Positions 47,764-56,620 of a DNA stretch of 64,000 nt are shown here, piece by piece. The translations under genes and the position numbers were made by a program. Position 1 is the first letter of the stretch; each line of letters starts with the position of its first letter. Under the pieces are notes generated by a model. The model was not told the origin of the DNA. It searched no databases and saw nothing but the letters and a program-made list of their open reading frames with translations. The DNA is taken from positions 62,001-126,000 of the forward strand of contig NZ_QQAY01000003.1 of the NCBI RefSeq assembly GCF_003350505.1, written 5' to 3'. This DNA is from Falsibacillus pallidus (GTDB lineage: Bacteria > Bacillota > Bacilli > Bacillales > DSM-25281).

Positions 47764-49053
47764 TTACTTCACCTCCATTATTGATTTTTTATAATTCCGA
47801 ACATCAATTTTTCCAGTAACAACTTCAAAAATTAAAGCTTTTTTATATACTTCTGCATTTCTTATAAAACCATCAATTTTATCAATAAGTGAATCAATGT
47901 TACTTGTCTTCTCTTCAATATATTTTACTATCTCAAATTGTTCCTGTATTGGAGGTATCATTATTGGGAAATTCTTAAACACATCAGTCTGTAATCTCCA
48001 TCTTCCTAAAGTTGATACACCCTGTCCATGACCAAAGAAAATTTTACTTAAATAACATATTTTAAAGTAATATAAATAGTAATCATGACATTCTTCTTTA
48101 TTTTTTTGTACAAATACCCGATAATCCGGGCTTGTTACTCCTTCATATGGCGAACTATCAACCCATCCTGTTAACAAGTCCATCATATTCATAACAAAAT
48201 CTTTAAGTTCAACTCTTTGATATTTTGAGTAGTTGTCTGCGTGTTGACCTTCATTGCTTGTTAAGTCTTTTATTTTCAACCCCTTTTGGGTAAGGGATAG
48301 TACAACGGGATCCTTTTCTTGATTGATTTCCTTTTTAATATAGAATTTATGCTTAAATTTCTTAATTTCCCAATGCTCTGGAATGTCACCTATCCACGGT
48401 ACATTACTCTTTTTCATCGGGACATTTCTTTGGAGTCCTTTTGTTATAATTTCCGTAATCAAAGAAATTCGATATTCCTTCATTCTTTCAATAACCTGTT
48501 GCTGCTTTAAAATAATATTATCTATTTTTTCTATTTGGTCTTTAAGAAAATCAGCAATTTGACTTTGTTCAGAAAGCGGAGGAAGAGGTACTTCAAAGGA
48601 ACCAAACTTATCTTTAGTAAGATGTGTCATTGTTGATCCGTGCGTATCTTTCTCCATTTCGTTAATAAAACATTTTGCTAACCAATAATAAAAGTTTTTC
48701 TCAACCAACTTTTCATTTGGTATTACTTTAAAAATATGTTGATTTAATAACGCTTCTTCTTGCATCCAAAAGTGCACACCTAAGCTAGCAGACCAAGATA
48801 GTAATATATCTCCCTTTTTTATCAAATATTTATCGCTAATTTTTCTTCCCGAATAATAATTAAAATTTGCATTTCTATCAGTAAGGTTTTGAATTCTGAT
48901 GATTTTAAGCCCAGTATCAGACCATTCCGTTGGCTTAAAGGCATAACCGTTAATATAATCTCCTATGTATTTAACTTTGGATAAACCCCAGTGACTCGGG
49001 ATTTCCCTTAACCACTCTTTTCCTGAATCAATATAGGAAGGATACTTATTCAT
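47764..49053 (-). CDS. hsdS: Type I restriction specificity subunit (HsdS)
   Basis: 429 residues with two target-recognition domains (about 1-155 and 215-375), each starting with an IPSHW/IPEHW-type motif and ending with a PP-x-x-EQ-x-x-I element (LPPLSEQSQIADFL, IPPIQEQFEIVKYI) that leads into a conserved coiled coil. These set the bipartite DNA target of methylation and cleavage. It overlaps hsdM by 8 bp. Only one intact hsdS is present and I found no duplicated TRD nearby, so phase variation by shuffling is not supported. Confidence 0.94.
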   Translation of the reverse strand: MNKYPSYIDSGKEWLREIPSHWGLSKVKYIGDYINGYAFKPTEWSDTGLKIIRIQNLTDRNANFNYYSGRKISDKYLIKKGDILLSWSASLGVHFWMQEEALLNQHIFKVIPNEKLVEKNFYYWLAKCFINEMEKDTHGSTMTHLTKDKFGSFEVPLPPLSEQSQIADFLKDQIEKIDNIILKQQQVIERMKEYRISLITEIITKGLQRNVPMKKSNVPWIGDIPEHWEIKKFKHKFYIKKEINQEKDPVVLSLTQKGLKIKDLTSNEGQHADNYSKYQRVELKDFVMNMMDLLTGWVDSSPYEGVTSPDYRVFVQKNKEECHDYYLYYFKICYLSKIFFGHGQGVSTLGRWRLQTDVFKNFPIMIPPIQEQFEIVKYIEEKTSNIDSLIDKIDGFIRNAEVYKKALIFEVVTGKIDVRNYKKSIMEVK

Positions 49054-51091
49054 TCAATAACCCCTCCATTAATAATAGGATTTCTTGTTCCATTTTACGC
49101 ATATCTTTTTTAATTTCTACTGATGAAGGTAAAGGTTGATATTTGTAGAAGATTCTAGTAAATGGTATCTCGTAACCAACTTTTGTTTTGCTTTCATCTA
49201 TCCATGCATCTGATACATGTGGCAATACTTCTTGTTCAAAATATTTATATATATCTTGCTTTAAAGGTACACTTTCTGTATCCCTTAACGATGGATCGGA
49301 CTCAACATTGCCTTTTTTATCTCTACACTCTTCAGCATTTTCATCTCTTTCGCTTAACCCCATATAAATCGCTTTTAGGAGCGACCCTTTTACTTCTGGT
49401 ATATTTGATAGCAGAGGCTTTAACACATTTAAAAACTCTTCCCTGTTAAAATAAATAGCGCTCGAGGTATTTTCAGTTAATTGTGCAACTATACTATCTT
49501 GTAAACTTTTCCCTTCTTCAAGGGCTTTAATTTTCTTAAGATCGCTAGCTTTTTTTTCTTTTTTTGTTTTTAGCTCTAAATAGGTTTCCTCATTGAAAAG
49601 CTTAGAAAAGGCAGCTTCAGTATATAGATTTTTGATACGCTCTTCTGATATCCTAAAGTTCAGTTTTAACGGTCGTTCTACTGTTATTTTTTTGAAACCA
49701 AAATCATCTAAATCAAATATCTTACAATATTCATTTTCTTTAAACTCTCCATAAATTCTAGTAATTTCATCTATCTGACTTTGTGTGATTTCGTTTCGTT
49801 TGTTACCCATGTTTTTTCTCATTCTAGTAAAATAATTACTCGCATCGAGAAGTTGTATCTTGCCTTTACGAACTGCCCCTTTTTTTAAATCACCGTTTTT
49901 TCTATTAGATAATATCCAGATATACGTTGGAATTCCTGTGTTATAGAATAATTGGTCAGGTAATGCGACTATAGCTTCTAATAAATCATTTTCGATTAAC
50001 CAACGGCGAACCTCACTTTCACCGCTCCCAGCATCACCAGTAAACAAAGGGGAACCATTAAAGATGATTGCCATTCTACTTCCAAGTTCATCTTTTTTCA
50101 TTTTTGAAACCATGTGCTGTAAGAATAAAAGGGATCCATCTGATGTCCTAGGAATACCAGCTCCATATCTTCCTGATTCCCCTTTTTCCTCATGTTCTTC
50201 TAAAATTGAAGAACTGTAATGCTTCCAATCTACTCCAAATGGGGGATTCATTAACGAGTAACGAACCTGTAAACCTTTGTGACCGTCAGTTTCTTCAGTT
50301 AGCGAGTTTCCAAAAGCAATCTGTCCTGCGTTTTGACCCTTAATTAGTAAATCTGCACAAGCAATTGCATATGATTTTGGGTTTATTTCCTGTCCGAAAA
50401 CTTCTACTTGTGTATTTGGATTTAATTCCTTGATGTACTCAGTTGCTTCAGATAACATACCACCTGTTCCACATGCAAAATCTCCTATTTGAACTATTTT
50501 CCCCTCTTTCATCAACTCGGACTGATCTTCATTCAAAAGTAGATTTACCATTAATTTAATAACCTCACGAGGAGTATAATGGTCACCAGCTTCAGCATTT
50601 TCAGAGAAACGTCGAATTAGTTCTTCAAATATGTAACCCATTTGTATATTGGACACTTTTTCAACACTCAGGTCCATACTTGCGAATAATTGAATAACAC
50701 TGTATAGCAAGTTATGCTCATCCATTTTTTTTATTTCATCTTCAAAATCAAACCTTTCAAAAATTACGCGTACATTTGTTGAATAACCTTGTATGTAATT
50801 ACGTAAATTAGCAGCTATGTTATCAGGATCTTTCAATAAAGTCTGAAAATCAAAAGGACTCGTATTATTGAAATCGTATCCAGTTATTCTATTTAATATT
50901 GCATCATGCTTTATTGACTTTGCTTTTTCTAATACTTCTTTCTTTGTCGGTTCCAGTAATGAGTCGAAACGACGTAGTACACTCAATGGTAATATAACAT
51001 CTCGATATTCTTCTTTTTTGTATGGACCACGTAATATTTCAGCATTTTTCCATATGAAATTAACAAATTCGTTATTTTTTAAGATTTCCAT
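49046..51091 (-). CDS. hsdM: Type I DNA methyltransferase subunit (HsdM)
   Basis: About 681 residues. An N-terminal HsdM_N helical domain is followed by an N6-adenine methylase domain with motif I FACGTGGML (about residues 204-212) and motif IV NPPFG (about 275). A long C-terminal extension (after about 500) contains charged helices. The open frame begins with a GTG at 51103, but the GGGGTG there looks like the ribosome site for the ATG at 51091. It is first in the hsdM-hsdS-hsdR operon. Confidence 0.94.
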   Translation of the reverse strand: MEILKNNEFVNFIWKNAEILRGPYKKEEYRDVILPLSVLRRFDSLLEPTKKEVLEKAKSIKHDAILNRITGYDFNNTSPFDFQTLLKDPDNIAANLRNYIQGYSTNVRVIFERFDFEDEIKKMDEHNLLYSVIQLFASMDLSVEKVSNIQMGYIFEELIRRFSENAEAGDHYTPREVIKLMVNLLLNEDQSELMKEGKIVQIGDFACGTGGMLSEATEYIKELNPNTQVEVFGQEINPKSYAIACADLLIKGQNAGQIAFGNSLTEETDGHKGLQVRYSLMNPPFGVDWKHYSSSILEEHEEKGESGRYGAGIPRTSDGSLLFLQHMVSKMKKDELGSRMAIIFNGSPLFTGDAGSGESEVRRWLIENDLLEAIVALPDQLFYNTGIPTYIWILSNRKNGDLKKGAVRKGKIQLLDASNYFTRMRKNMGNKRNEITQSQIDEITRIYGEFKENEYCKIFDLDDFGFKKITVERPLKLNFRISEERIKNLYTEAAFSKLFNEETYLELKTKKEKKASDLKKIKALEEGKSLQDSIVAQLTENTSSAIYFNREEFLNVLKPLLSNIPEVKGSLLKAIYMGLSERDENAEECRDKKGNVESDPSLRDTESVPLKQDIYKYFEQEVLPHVSDAWIDESKTKVGYEIPFTRIFYKYQPLPSSVEIKKDMRKMEQEILLLMEGLLNE

Positions 51092-51193
51092 TATATTCGA
51101 CACCCCAATTTAAGCAAATTTTGATATAATTTCTTTTTTATCAGTTTTTTCCTTTTATCAATTTTACAATAACAACAAGAACGTTTCATTACA

Positions 51194-51204
51194 TTTTTCG
51201 AACA
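51194..51204 (+). repeat. TTTTTCGAACA repeat, downstream copy
   Basis: The same 11-mer recurs upstream of the resolvase at 51860-51870 and 51888-51898, so the repeats flank the resolvase gene in direct orientation. Confidence 0.6.
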
Positions 51205-51253
51205 AATTGCTAATAAAACGCTAAAATTCAACAAGTAAACAAATAAAATCGTC

Positions 51254-51817
51254 CTAACTTACAGGACGATTTCTTAAATAATCATAAAGTGTGGTTCGGC
51301 TAACGCCAGTTTTCTTTGTAATTTCAGCAACCGAAAAGCGTTTTGATTCATATAATGCAAATGCCATTTCTAATTTTTCAGTATCGACAGTTGGACGCCC
51401 AAGTTTAACACCGTTTTTCTTCTTAGCTGCAAGTTGCTCTTTTGTACGTTCAGATATGATATCTCGCTCAAATTCAGCGATTGCTCCCATCATACGAAAA
51501 AATAATTTACCCGAAGCACTGTTTGTATCAATTTTTTCATGAAGGGAGATGAATTCAATTCCTCGCTTTTCAAACTCTTCAACGAGCTCTTCTAGATGCT
51601 TTAAGCTACGGCTGATTCGATCGAGCTTAAATACAACGATTTCATCACCCTCACGAGCATAATCAAGTAGTTTATTCAATTCCGGTCTATCCTTCTTCAT
51701 TCCGGATAAGTGTTCTTTATAAATGTTTTCTTCTTTAACCCCGGCTGCTTTAAGCGCTTCTATTTGCATGAGCATGTCCTGATCATCAGTTGACACACGT
51801 GCGTAACCTAGCTTCAT
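51254..51817 (-). CDS. Small serine recombinase (resolvase/invertase family)
   Basis: 187 residues. The N-terminal catalytic domain starts KLGYARVSTDDQD (nucleophile Ser9) and contains the FKLDRISRSLKHL arginine motif (about residues 64-76). A C-terminal Hin-type HTH (about 140-185: FSVAEITKKTGVSRTTLYDYL) follows. Length and layout fit Tn3/Pin-type resolvases and invertases. It lies between hsdM and the nuclease-like gene. Since no transposase is nearby it may be a remnant, or it may act on the repeated sites next to it. Confidence 0.93.
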   Translation of the reverse strand: MKLGYARVSTDDQDMLMQIEALKAAGVKEENIYKEHLSGMKKDRPELNKLLDYAREGDEIVVFKLDRISRSLKHLEELVEEFEKRGIEFISLHEKIDTNSASGKLFFRMMGAIAEFERDIISERTKEQLAAKKKNGVKLGRPTVDTEKLEMAFALYESKRFSVAEITKKTGVSRTTLYDYLRNRPVS

Positions 51818-51835
51818 TTCTTCCTCTTATTGATT

Positions 51836-51898
51836 GTACGAAAAAAGGTGGCTTTAATCTTTTTCGAACAAAAGACTTTTCGTACCCTTTTTCGAACA
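51836..51898. repeat. Candidate res-type site upstream of the resolvase
   Basis: TTTTTCGAACA at 51860-51870 and again at 51888-51898 (28-bp period), the variant TTTTCGTAC at 51877-51885, and GTACGAAAA in inverted orientation at 51836-51844. The clustering of related 9- to 11-mers just before a resolvase gene is typical of a res or operator site. The rest of the 329-bp gap is A+T rich, with a TATAAT at about 52109 before the next gene. Confidence 0.6.
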
Positions 51899-52146
51899 GT
51901 TTTTATTCAGTATAACAAGAAAAAACAACCGTTATACATTGTCTGAAAATTTGTCAATTAAACGGTCGTTTTTCGGATGCTATCGTTATGTTTCGTATTT
52001 TATTTTTTAGACCTTTAAGGAAAATGAATCCTAGTTATAAATTTCAATTCTCCCGAAGTTTATTAAATATGAACCGGTACATCTAGAAAAAAAAGTAAAA
52101 AATTCAGTATAATATAATTATTGAATAATATTGGGAGGCTATTAAA

Positions 52147-53379
52147 TTGTATGGTAGAACAAATATAAAGTTATTTTCAGAAAAAGACTTCTTTTCTTTT
52201 TCAAGAGAGAAAGAAGAAAGTATTAAACAAACCATCGACCGGGAAAATGATAATTACATCCTTAACACAAACGAGTCAGATTATATTGCCCATTTGTTGG
52301 GAGTGTATCAAATGAATCCAGTTACTTTATTAACTGACCAGATTTATGCTACTGAAAAAGAGGAATTAATATCGTCTGATAGATTTCCTAATAGTTTTTA
52401 CGTTACTACTAGTAAATCCTATCCTCGTCCGGTAATTACTTTTCATATACCATATTCAGGTGATAGAGGATTTTTAAAAATAAGACCGAGCCAATACATA
52501 ATGTGGTCTCAAAGTGTTCCGATAACGGAGAATGAAATACTTTTTAGTGTAATCGTTTTTTCTGATACTGCAGAATCTGTGGAAAGAGAGTATCAATCAT
52601 TTCTTAATCGTATTCAACAACAGATTGGTTATCTCCAGAAGGATATTGACCAATTCAATCAAGCCCTTGAAGGAAAAATTCAGGCTGTGTTCCAAAAAAG
52701 AAAAGAACAAATTCTTTCGAGGAAAAACTTAGTCGGGAGTCTATCTGTACCAATCCGTAAATCAGCAGATACTCCAAAAACTTTTGCTGTTCCTGTCCCG
52801 AAAGTTCGTCAAAAGATTTCTGCAAAACCTATCGTTACTGAAAATGGTTATAAACCAGATCCATCAATAGATATGAAAGTTTATAATGAGATATTAAGTG
52901 TTATTCATGATGTTGGTGTTATGTTTGAAAGAATGCCATCAACCTACTCCGGAAAAGGTGAAGAAGATTTAAGAGATCATATCTTGATGAATTTAGAAGC
53001 TCGTTTCGAAGGTTCGGCAACAGGAGAAACATTTAATAAAAGAGGAAAAACAGATATTTTATTAAGGCACGAAAACAGCAATGTATTTATAGGCGAATGT
53101 AAGTTTTGGAAAGGAAAAAAGGGTTATCTCGACACCATAAGCCAATTATTGGATTACTTGACATGGAGAGATTCCAAAGCAGCAGTAATTATGTTTGTAA
53201 GAACTAAAAGTTTTAGCCCTGTACTGGATACGGTGAAAAAAGAAACAGCGGACCATCCTAATTTTTTAGACTTTGTAAGTGAAACTAACGAATCCTGGAT
53301 TAATTACAGATTCCATATTAATGGGGATAAAAATAGAGAAGTTAAGTTAGCTGTCATGTTATATCATATTCCTGCTTAA
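52147..53379 (+). CDS. PD-(D/E)XK nuclease-like protein, putative defence gene
   Basis: 410 residues, TTG start behind GGGAGG. The N-terminal ~140 residues are a soluble domain I do not recognise. A coiled coil (about 150-200) and a basic linker follow. The C-terminal domain (about 260-380) has EEDLRDHI, GKTDILLRH and IGECKFWKG, that is E...D-x(n)-ExK, the catalytic pattern of restriction-type endonucleases, followed by the QLLDYL helix. It stands alone next to the type I system. A role in DNA cleavage is inferred from the motif; a defence role is inferred from position. Confidence 0.75.
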   Translation: MYGRTNIKLFSEKDFFSFSREKEESIKQTIDRENDNYILNTNESDYIAHLLGVYQMNPVTLLTDQIYATEKEELISSDRFPNSFYVTTSKSYPRPVITFHIPYSGDRGFLKIRPSQYIMWSQSVPITENEILFSVIVFSDTAESVEREYQSFLNRIQQQIGYLQKDIDQFNQALEGKIQAVFQKRKEQILSRKNLVGSLSVPIRKSADTPKTFAVPVPKVRQKISAKPIVTENGYKPDPSIDMKVYNEILSVIHDVGVMFERMPSTYSGKGEEDLRDHILMNLEARFEGSATGETFNKRGKTDILLRHENSNVFIGECKFWKGKKGYLDTISQLLDYLTWRDSKAAVIMFVRTKSFSPVLDTVKKETADHPNFLDFVSETNESWINYRFHINGDKNREVKLAVMLYHIPA

Positions 53380-53502
53380 CTAAATCAAATTAAGCGCCTA
53401 ATGATTGGCGCTTATTTTTTTTGTATTATCTTCATTAACACTAACCACTTTAATAAATCCTAATTTTATGTAGCTTGTTCCTTTATCCCTTTTATTCTGA
53501 AA

Positions 53503-53519
53503 TTGGTATAAAATACCAA
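53503..53519. repeat. TTGGTAT-AAA-ATACCAA palindrome
   Basis: A perfect 7-bp inverted repeat 53 bp before the HTH gene at 53572. TGGTATAAAA recurs at 54241 and 54392, always upstream of a gene of this module. It could be a binding site or an extended -10 (TGnTATAAA). Confidence 0.6.
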
Positions 53520-53571
53520 AATTCTGATCATAATGATTATTACAATATCAAATTTTTATGGAGGTGCTTAT

Positions 53572-53847
53572 ATGCCTTTTGATTACCTACTTGAAAAAGA
53601 ATTGGGTTTAGCGCCTAAGCTAGAGCCCAAATTCGCAAACATCGACGACGATGAAATGCTAACTCCAAACGAAGTTGCTGTTTTAATTGGACTTAGTTCG
53701 ATCAGCGTTAGAAGAATGTGCCGAGAGGGAAAAATCGATTCCTATCAGTATAATAGAAAATATGCTATTTCCGGAAGAAGCTTGAAGGAATTTGTTTTCA
53801 GATCTGTTAAACGAACAAAATCAGTAAGGGAAGCTTTAAGCAGTTGA
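53572..53847 (+). CDS. Excisionase-like helix-turn-helix protein
   Basis: 91 residues with the start at an ATG behind GGAGGTG (the open frame begins earlier, without a ribosome site). The MerR/excisionase-type HTH spans about residues 29-75: LTPNEVAVLIGLSSISVRRMCREGKI followed by a short wing. It overlaps the next gene by four bases (TTGA). The family helps direct recombinases or regulates promoters; together with the tyrosine recombinase downstream a recombination-directionality role is plausible. Confidence 0.82.
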   Translation: MPFDYLLEKELGLAPKLEPKFANIDDDEMLTPNEVAVLIGLSSISVRRMCREGKIDSYQYNRKYAISGRSLKEFVFRSVKRTKSVREALSS

Positions 53848-54212
53848 GTAAAAGCTATACTTGCCTTTCTTTTTTTAAAACAAATAAAATCAGCTATTAC
53901 TATGAAAAACCTCTCATTCTATTTCCTTGTCCTTTTTGTCAAAAAGAAGCTACGATGAACACTTTCGATGGTAAATGGATGTGTGGGTGTGGAGAGAGTG
54001 GAACCTTAATTACATTGCAGACAAACATTGACTTATACAATACAGGAAAATCAATTGTATTAAATCCTAAAAAAACACGTAAAAAGATAAATAGTCAGTT
54101 TGATTTTGTAATAGCATCTCTGGCAGAACAAAAAAGAATAAAAAGCCATGTCGAACAATTAAAAGCATTGACAAATGAACTGGTGGAATATCTCACCAAT
54201 AAAAAAGCTTAA
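53844..54212 (+). CDS. Small zinc-ribbon protein
   Basis: 122 residues, TTG start overlapping the upstream stop. A central CPFC-x(17)-CGC zinc ribbon (about residues 29-53) resembles CHC2/topoisomerase-like single-strand DNA-binding fingers. The C-terminal half is a charged helix (residues 75-120). No catalytic domain is present. It is co-transcribed with the HTH gene and ended by the hairpin overlapping its stop. Confidence 0.72.
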   Translation: MSKSYTCLSFFKTNKISYYYEKPLILFPCPFCQKEATMNTFDGKWMCGCGESGTLITLQTNIDLYNTGKSIVLNPKKTRKKINSQFDFVIASLAEQKRIKSHVEQLKALTNELVEYLTNKKA

Positions 54213-54240
54213 ACCATAAAATAGGTTTAAGCTTTTTTAT
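54201..54240 (+). terminator. Terminator after the HTH-zinc ribbon pair
   Basis: A perfect 15-bp stem (54201-54215 with 54224-54238) with built-in A and T runs. A second, weaker AATAATAAGG/CCTTATTATT hairpin with a T8 tract follows at about 54268-54320. Confidence 0.88.
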
Positions 54241-54329
54241 TGGTATAAAACACCTGTTGAAACAAAGAATAATAAGGTATACAGTTGTTTTTAGACAATT
54301 AGCCCTTATTATTTTTTTTGAATACAAAC

Positions 54330-54415
54330 GCTCATAACGCTCATTTTACTCCTCTTCTTTGTATGCTTTCGCACTTAGTTGTAGTTAAAAATGGTATAAA
54401 ATGATCGTTATGAGC
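54330..54415. repeat. 10-bp inverted repeat upstream of the tyrosine recombinase
   Basis: GCTCATAACG (54330-54339) and CGTTATGAGC (54406-54415) are perfect inverted copies 66 bp apart; a further CGCTCAT is directly repeated at the left copy. The right copy lies between TGGTATAAAA (54392) and the ribosome site. It is a candidate recombinase or HTH binding site. Confidence 0.6.
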
Positions 54416-54440
54416 AAATACTATGCAAAGGAGGTTGAAA

Positions 54441-56618
54441 ATGAAAAAAGTACGATCATTACTTGAAATATCTGTGGATGAGTTGAACATTTCGAAACAA
54501 ACTATAGATTTACTTCTTAATTTCGGTATACTTTCGATCGGTGAATTATTGTCTACACCAACAAAAACTCTTAAAGAAAAGTTGGGTCTCGGAAACGATG
54601 CCATTGTTAAATTAAGATATGAAGCTAAATTGCTAGCCGATAAGTATGGTTTGTCGTTTGAAAAACTACAAGAAAAATATGGAGAACTTACTACCATTGA
54701 TAAAGCCTTGAGGGAGCTGGGCGTTTTTTCAGTCGGAGAATTATCTGAAGTTTTAATGAATAAGTCACCTTACAAAAACTCTTTTTTTAAAGTTGGAAAA
54801 GACATCGCGCCTCCTCTAAAAGGAACGAATGGTGGAGTAAAAAACTATGTTATTTTTAATCAATTAAAAAAACATGTTGAAGAAATTAAACAAAATTATG
54901 CTTCTATTTCTGAAATTGAAAAGGAAACAGGTTTTGTTTTGAAATATTACAGTGCTAACGGCACTTTAAATCCTGCTCGACTGACAAATTCCCTATGGAA
55001 CAAACAATGGATAATTAATAATTATAACGATTTTCGTGATAAATCGATGGGGAACAAGAAAACACCTTATTACGATTTTTTAACTAAACAACAACAAAAT
55101 TTAATCGATGAGTATTTAAATCATCGTTCAGAATATGATATCTCCTATAGAAGAACAGAATTTGTCAATCAATTTATAACTGAATCAGCAGCTGAAGTTC
55201 ATCGGAAATCTCTCACTCGCTTCTTTTTCAAAATGATTTGTGCAAGGTGTGGCATCAATATTTCATACGATGAGAGAAACAGAAAAATTATTGAACCGAC
55301 ACAAGAAGAAATGGAGAAATTCGATCCAGAAGTATTAGATTTAAAAAATATAATATCTCAAGATATTAAGGTTATTTCTCATGGTTTAATGCCGTCGACT
55401 CGTTCCGATGTTCGAAACCACATCAGAGCATTCATCATTTTCCTTCTGTATAAGAAACGCTTAGAACTGGAAGAGAAAGAATTTGAAACAAGTGTTGATG
55501 ATTATAAAGGATGGCGGCAGTTAGAAAAATGGGAGGACCATATTTTCAATGCAATAAACACTTATCTCCCTCCTAACGGCACCAAAAAAATTGTTAATAC
55601 TCAAACGTCTCTTTTCTTAAAAAGAAATCAAATGATAGGGATATATAAAACATTAATGGAAAATAAAAACGGCATTTTCCCTAAACCTTTAAAATTTGCT
55701 GCAATGATCATGATCTCGTTCTTTGGTGTTATTCGACCTAACGAATTAAGACAGATGAGAATTGAAAAACACCTTGATATCGATAAAAGCACTGGTTTGA
55801 TGAAATTAAAAGAAATTGAAGGTGCGAAATTCGGCGCCATTTGGATAACTAAAGATATTAGCAAAAAACAGCTAAGTCCATCTCCAGATTATGGTACTTT
55901 AATTCCGGAAAAAGCTGTAAAACTGATAAATCGTTATCTATTATGGCTTTACAAAAAAACTCCTCAGTCGATTGGGCAAGGATTTTTATTTAGACCGGAC
56001 GAATATAAACCTGATGAACCTTATTCTGTTTCAAACACCTTATATGGCTGGCTGAGGAAATATAAAGGATGCTTTGCAGATTATTTGTCTCCTCATGAAA
56101 TCAAACACTTTAGTTCCTACGATATGAGGCATACTGGAAACAATATTATTGTAAAAGAAACAATTATTCACGATGACCCTGTGTTAAACGATCAAAAACA
56201 AATGGTTGCGATGTGGCATTGCCGCCACAAACCTGTAACTATTAATGAAAAACACTATACAGCTAAAACTGAGCTAGAGATTTATGCAGGTGTATTAAAA
56301 CATGCCTATGATTTCCCTTGGGGTTTAGATGAATTAGAAGAGTGGGAGAATAAAATGCTTAATCGACCAGCGAAAAATCAAAAGATTCTAGAAAATGCTG
56401 ACATTAAACCAATTTTATCTTCTGCTGAAAAAGCACAATTAGACAATTACGACGAGATTATTTCATCTTTACAATCAGAAGCAAAGAAATTAACTGATAT
56501 TAAATATTGTGAAGAAAATGGGATTACTCCGGAAAAACGTGTTCAATCTTACAAAGAACTTCAAACCAAGTTGAAAAAATTACAACTAGAAAGAGAGTCA
56601 ATTTTGGAGGTTGGATAA
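54441..56618 (+). CDS. Tyrosine recombinase with RNA polymerase alpha-CTD-like N-terminus
   Basis: 725 residues from the ATG behind AAAGGAGG. Residues about 1-62 (ISKQTIDLLLNFGILSIGEL, GLGNDAIVKLRYEAK) follow the helix-hairpin-helix pattern of the RpoA C-terminal domain; a second shorter copy (IDKALRELGVFSVGELSEVL) follows at about 78-103. The middle resembles a core-binding domain. The C-terminal ~250 residues have the tyrosine recombinase pattern: Arg in GVIRPNELRQM, HxxR in YDMRHTG, then WHCRHKP and Tyr in EKHYT. It should cut and rejoin DNA; targets are unknown. It belongs with the HTH genes on each side. Confidence 0.78.
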   Translation: MKKVRSLLEISVDELNISKQTIDLLLNFGILSIGELLSTPTKTLKEKLGLGNDAIVKLRYEAKLLADKYGLSFEKLQEKYGELTTIDKALRELGVFSVGELSEVLMNKSPYKNSFFKVGKDIAPPLKGTNGGVKNYVIFNQLKKHVEEIKQNYASISEIEKETGFVLKYYSANGTLNPARLTNSLWNKQWIINNYNDFRDKSMGNKKTPYYDFLTKQQQNLIDEYLNHRSEYDISYRRTEFVNQFITESAAEVHRKSLTRFFFKMICARCGINISYDERNRKIIEPTQEEMEKFDPEVLDLKNIISQDIKVISHGLMPSTRSDVRNHIRAFIIFLLYKKRLELEEKEFETSVDDYKGWRQLEKWEDHIFNAINTYLPPNGTKKIVNTQTSLFLKRNQMIGIYKTLMENKNGIFPKPLKFAAMIMISFFGVIRPNELRQMRIEKHLDIDKSTGLMKLKEIEGAKFGAIWITKDISKKQLSPSPDYGTLIPEKAVKLINRYLLWLYKKTPQSIGQGFLFRPDEYKPDEPYSVSNTLYGWLRKYKGCFADYLSPHEIKHFSSYDMRHTGNNIIVKETIIHDDPVLNDQKQMVAMWHCRHKPVTINEKHYTAKTELEIYAGVLKHAYDFPWGLDELEEWENKMLNRPAKNQKILENADIKPILSSAEKAQLDNYDEIISSLQSEAKKLTDIKYCEENGITPEKRVQSYKELQTKLKKLQLERESILEVG

Positions 56619-56620
56619 TT

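Noticed and set aside
47764-49053. Phase-variable hsdS switched by the nearby serine resolvase
   Set aside because: Only one hsdS is present and no second TRD set or matching inverted repeats within hsdS were found, so inversion or shuffling has no visible substrate.
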